NCBI GenBank assembly: GCA_016873575.1
Contig: VGWY01000037.1
Span: forward strand, 1 to 15,176
Origin: Nitrospira sp.
Lineage (GTDB): Bacteria > Nitrospirota > Thermodesulfovibrionia > Thermodesulfovibrionales > SM23-35
Length of the DNA stretch: 15,176 nt
Direction: 5' to 3'
Shown: positions 12,568 through 15,176 of the stretch, piece by piece
How the letters are laid out: the number at the start of each line of letters is the position of its first letter
Position numbering within the stretch: the first letter of the stretch is position 1
Translations under genes and position numbers: made by a program
Notes under the pieces: generated by a model
Database searches by the model: none
Seen by the model: the letters and a program-made list of their open reading frames with translations, nothing else
Told to the model about the DNA's origin: nothing

Positions 12568-13446
12568 ATGCATGGTAGACACTTAAAATTCATAACATGC
12601 ATCCTGTATCTTGCATCCTGTATCTTGTATTTAACTTCTTTTGCTCATGCCCTTGATGTGCCTAAACTTCAGGGATATGTCAATGATTATGCCAATATGA
12701 TATCTCCTGAAGTGAGATCTGATATCGAGAATAAATTAAAGGCTTTTGAACAAACAGATTCAACGCAGATCGTTATTCTGACAATCCCATCCCTTGAAGG
12801 TGAAGTGCTTGAAGAATTCAGCATCAAGGTTGCAGAATCATGGAAAATAGGGCAGAAAGTCAAGGATAATGGTGTAATCTTTCTTGTAGCAAAAGAGGAA
12901 AGGAAGATGAGGATTGAGGTGGGGAGAGGACTTGAAGGAAAGGTAACAGATTTAATGGCAGGCAGGATTATAGACCTTGTCATAAAACCAAGATTTAAGG
13001 AAGGAGATTTTGACGGAGGTTTTGAGGCAGGCGTCTCTGCTTTAATAGAAGCGACAAGGGGAGAATTCAAGGCAGATGGAAAACATCGTCATACAAAAAT
13101 AGATGATTTTTTGCGCTTTTCGGAATTTCTCATTTTTGGAATAGTTATTTTAGTTATACTTGGAAATATCTCACGCATAATAGGAGGGATAGCAGGTGCA
13201 ATAGGCTTACCGGCACTTGTTCATCTTATATTGTTTCCGGTAGGTATTATCACACTTATAGTCCTTGCATGTATAGGATTGGGAGCAGGATTAATACTTC
13301 CTGTACGTTCTTCTTCAGGGCGTTACTCCAGAGGTGGTGGTTTTTATTGGGGTGGAGGAGGCATGTCGGGTGGTGGTTTCGGAGGTGGTGGTTTCGGAGG
13401 TGGAGGCGGTGGTTTTGGTGGAGGAGGTGCATCAGGGGGCTGGTAA
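12568..13446 (+). CDS. Secreted, membrane-anchored TPM-domain protein with Gly-rich tail (YgcG-like)
   Basis: TPM-domain proteins are widespread, often beside LemA; proposed roles include phosphatase activity and photosystem II repair in plants, but the bacterial function is unclear. The 292-aa protein has a signal peptide (about 1-28, cleavage after AHA), then LQGYVNDYANMISPEVRSDI (35-54) at the start of the TPM domain. This is followed by TQIVILTIPSLEGEVLEEFS, SWKIGQKVKDNGVIFLVAKEE, and MRIEVGRGLEGKVTDLMAGRI. Two hydrophobic segments (about 186-201 and 205-245) anchor the protein, and residues 253-292 are almost entirely Gly with Phe and Ser, ending GGASGGW. The ATG has only a weak ribosome site. 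The signal peptide is encoded by a 14-bp tandem repeat. The stop overlaps the next start (TAATG). Confidence 0.9.
   Translation: MHGRHLKFITCILYLASCILYLTSFAHALDVPKLQGYVNDYANMISPEVRSDIENKLKAFEQTDSTQIVILTIPSLEGEVLEEFSIKVAESWKIGQKVKDNGVIFLVAKEERKMRIEVGRGLEGKVTDLMAGRIIDLVIKPRFKEGDFDGGFEAGVSALIEATRGEFKADGKHRHTKIDDFLRFSEFLIFGIVILVILGNISRIIGGIAGAIGLPALVHLILFPVGIITLIVLACIGLGAGLILPVRSSSGRYSRGGGFYWGGGGMSGGGFGGGGFGGGGGGFGGGGASGGW
12599..12626 (+). repeat. 14-bp tandem repeat in the signal-peptide codons of the TPM gene
   Basis: GCATCCTGTATCTT occurs twice in direct succession (12599-12612, 12613-12626), followed by a partial third unit beginning GTAT. It encodes the hydrophobic CILYLASCILYLTS segment. 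Because 14 is not a multiple of three, gain or loss of one unit would shift the reading frame of the downstream gene. Confidence 0.75.
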
Positions 13447-14087
13447 TGAAAAATATTACAAAATCAGAGAGATTTTTTACTGAAGAAGAAAGAAAAAAGA
13501 TAAAAGAAACAACCAAAGATGTTGAAGCACACACAATCGGAGAGGTTGCTGTTATGGTAGTTGACAGCAGTGCCGAATACTTTCATGCTGAAATAATCGG
13601 TGGTATTATTCTTGGTAGTTTCATATCACTTATAATAACTGTCTTATATTTCCATGCATCAGTCTGGTCATACATCCCCTTAAGTTTCTTATTCTTTTTC
13701 CCTTCATGGTTTTTGTTCAAAAAACTACCATCATTGAAAATTACATTTATGAGCGTAAAAAGAAAAGAGGAAGCTGTACGGCTCAGGGCTGTGAGGGCAT
13801 TCTATGAAAAAGGACTTCATCAAACAAGAAAGAATACCGGTGTTTTGTTCTTCATTTCTCTGCTTGAAAGAAAGGTCTGGGTTCTTGCAGATAAGGGTAT
13901 TTATGAGAAGATACAGCAACAAACCCTGAATAAGTTTGCAGCGAGTGTCTCTCGGGGGATAAAGGAAGGCCGTGCATGTGATGCCCTTTGCGAGTCCATT
14001 CAAGAGGCAGGAGAATTATTAGCGAGATATTTTCCTATAACCCCGGGCGATATTGACGAATTAACGGATGAAGTAATGAGCGAATAG
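13446..14087 (+). CDS. Membrane TPM-like domain protein
   Basis: The 213-aa product begins MKNITKSERFFTEEERKKI and shows a reduced TPM-type domain: TKDVEAHTIGEVAVMVVDSS (23-42), then two hydrophobic segments (about 49-69 and 74-91). A cytoplasmic-type stretch follows with RAVRAFYEKGLHQTRKNTGVLFFISLLERKVWVLADKGI (in short pieces: AVRAFYEKGLHQT, GVLFFISLLERKVWVLAD). The C-terminal end is acidic (DELTDEVMSE). This matches the common second TPM protein found beside lemA and ygcG-like genes. The start ATG 13446 overlaps the upstream stop by one base; a longer open frame back to 13269 merely reads the Gly-rich coding region of the previous gene in another frame, giving Trp/Arg-rich residues, and is rejected. 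No catalytic residues can be assigned. Confidence 0.87.
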   Translation: MKNITKSERFFTEEERKKIKETTKDVEAHTIGEVAVMVVDSSAEYFHAEIIGGIILGSFISLIITVLYFHASVWSYIPLSFLFFFPSWFLFKKLPSLKITFMSVKRKEEAVRLRAVRAFYEKGLHQTRKNTGVLFFISLLERKVWVLADKGIYEKIQQQTLNKFAASVSRGIKEGRACDALCESIQEAGELLARYFPITPGDIDELTDEVMSE

Positions 14088-14118
14088 TGCCGAGACATGG
14101 TTCCGTTATACTTTTATC

Positions 14119-15159
14119 ATGATACAGTCGTCTGATATCCACACGATACTCTCAGAGGTGAGCAGAGAAAAACTTAAAGAGTATGTCCTTGAAATAGAAG
14201 GGGTTCGGCATGGAGGGGAGAATTATGATGAACTGGAAAAAAGAGCTACATTCATAGAAGACACCCTTCGATCATTTAACCTTGATGTAGAGAACCAGCA
14301 TTTCACATTCTCTGAAAGGGCTTACCGAAATATTATTGCTACGATGCATGTAATCCCAGTGAATCTACCTTTTTCTACAAATCCCCCCATCCCCCCTTTA
14401 CTAAAGGGGGGCGAGGGGGGATTATCAGAGGTGGAGGAGAGGATTTTGAAAGAGGGCAAAGGGGATTTTCGGAGCAAAGGTATTAATGAAGACATTGGAT
14501 GGATTCTCTTAGGAGCCCACTATGATTCAGCATGGGGAAGTCCTGGAGCGGATGATAATGCCAGTGGAGTGGCAGTACTTCTCGAGGCAGCAAGGATACT
14601 GAGCAGGCAGAAACTGGATACTACTGTCCAGTTTGTTGCCTTTACCCTCGAAGAACCGCAACTACAAACTATTAAGTTTTTGATAGGAAGTAATCATTTT
14701 GCAAGAGGTGCAAAGAGAGCAGGGAGAAACTATAGTGCGGTCTTCATTCTTGAGTCAGTTGGATATACTGACCAATCCGATGGAAGTCAGGATATACCGT
14801 TCATTATAAAAATTCCAGTACCTAAAAAAGGCAATTTCCTGGGTGTTATTGCAGACCGCAGATCAAAAGCCATTATGGAAGAATTTTATCGTATTGCAGG
14901 AGAATATGTTCCTGAACTCCTTGTTGTCCCGTATAAGGTACCTTTATCAGGTTATATACTTCCTGAGACACGGTTCAGCGACCATGCCTCCTTCTGGGAT
15001 TATAGATATCCAGCGCTTATGTTGACTGATACTGCTATGTTCAGGAATCCTCACTATCATACCTATAAAGACAGGCACGAAACCCTTGACTTCACTTTTA
15101 TCGAAAATGTCACGAAGGCCGTAATCAGTGCTCTATTGAAGCTCCGCTTACATTTTTAG
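14119..15159 (+). CDS. M28 family zinc metallopeptidase (aminopeptidase-like)
   Basis: M28 peptidases use two zinc ions, mostly to remove N-terminal residues. The 346-aa protein shows the ligand motifs in order: GAHYDS (His134), GADDNASG (Asp145, bridging), LEEP (Glu178 as general base, Glu179 as ligand), LESVG (Glu212, a position that is Asp or Glu in the family) and HYHTYKD (His314). SDHASFWD (287-294) is also typical. No signal peptide is evident, so it is probably cytoplasmic. Residues about 80-125, between IIATMH and IGWILLGAHYDS, are an insertion in which a GC-rich palindromic repeat is translated as NPPIPPLLKGGEGG. The ATG follows the TPM gene by 31 bases with no clear ribosome site. 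All motif residues are intact, so the gene is probably functional despite the insertion. Confidence 0.9.
   Translation: MIQSSDIHTILSEVSREKLKEYVLEIEGVRHGGENYDELEKRATFIEDTLRSFNLDVENQHFTFSERAYRNIIATMHVIPVNLPFSTNPPIPPLLKGGEGGLSEVEERILKEGKGDFRSKGINEDIGWILLGAHYDSAWGSPGADDNASGVAVLLEAARILSRQKLDTTVQFVAFTLEEPQLQTIKFLIGSNHFARGAKRAGRNYSAVFILESVGYTDQSDGSQDIPFIIKIPVPKKGNFLGVIADRRSKAIMEEFYRIAGEYVPELLVVPYKVPLSGYILPETRFSDHASFWDYRYPALMLTDTAMFRNPHYHTYKDRHETLDFTFIENVTKAVISALLKLRLHF
14380..14423. repeat. 44-bp palindromic repeat inserted in frame in the M28 gene
   Basis: Nested arms: AATCCCCCC (14380-14388) with GGGGGGATT (14415-14423), and CCCCCCTTTA (14391-14400) with TAAAGGGGGG (14402-14411), the inner pair around a single C. 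Its base composition is unlike the surrounding gene. The wording resembles dispersed CCCCCCTTTA-type repeats that I recall from environmental Nitrospirota and deltaproteobacterial genomes, where their translation gives PPxPPLLKGGxGG peptides; this comparison is from memory. Confidence 0.8.
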
Positions 15160-15176
15160 CGAGTGCAAACATTTAT

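Noticed and set aside
13269..13445. N-terminal extension of the second TPM gene, rich in Trp and Arg
   Set aside because: It is the Gly-rich coding region of the upstream gene read in another frame; the TAATG overlap at 13444-13448 gives a normal start.

Overview
The window looks like a chromosomal segment of an anaerobic bacterium with modest GC content. The leftward block coaBC-rpoZ-gmk-remA-yicC, a four-subunit pyruvate:ferredoxin oxidoreductase, a small siroheme protein and dense palindromic repeats together suggest a Nitrospirota (Thermodesulfovibrio-like) or deltaproteobacterial-type genome. This placement is an inference from gene content, not a measured phylogeny.

Bases 1-2729 (minus strand) hold a housekeeping operon read leftward: yicC, remA/DUF370, gmk, rpoZ and coaBC, the last running off the left edge. 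The genes are tightly packed or overlapping. A 26-bp palindrome lies between yicC and remA, immediately before the remA ribosome binding site. Bases 2730-2842 are a divergent promoter region with a recognisable sigma70-type promoter facing each way.

Bases 2843-11334 (plus strand) hold a seven-gene redox operon. It encodes a NuoE/NuoF-like flavoprotein fused to a polyferredoxin with a second NuoF-type [4Fe-4S] tail (896 aa), a NuoG-like protein with no visible molybdenum ligand (673 aa), PorC, PorD, PorA and PorB of pyruvate:ferredoxin oxidoreductase, and a 219-aa small sulfite-reductase-like siroheme protein. Gene spacing is short or overlapping throughout. The simplest reading is an NAD(P)-linked pyruvate oxidoreductase or pyruvate synthase: PorABCD exchanges electrons with a diaphorase through about 17 Fe-S clusters, and a siroheme protein is attached to the same operon. 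This is the part of the window most worth experimental attention.

Bases 11335-12567 hold repeats around lemA. Two inverted copies of a composite MITE-like element share 18-bp terminal inverted repeats, and a separate 79-bp multi-hairpin REP-like element lies upstream of lemA. No transposase is present.

Bases 11747-15159 (plus strand) hold an envelope-type group: the lipoprotein LemA, a secreted and membrane-anchored TPM-domain protein with a Gly-rich tail, a second membrane TPM-like protein whose start overlaps the previous stop, and an M28 zinc peptidase whose coding sequence carries an embedded palindromic repeat translated in frame. No tRNA, rRNA, CRISPR array or phage gene was seen.
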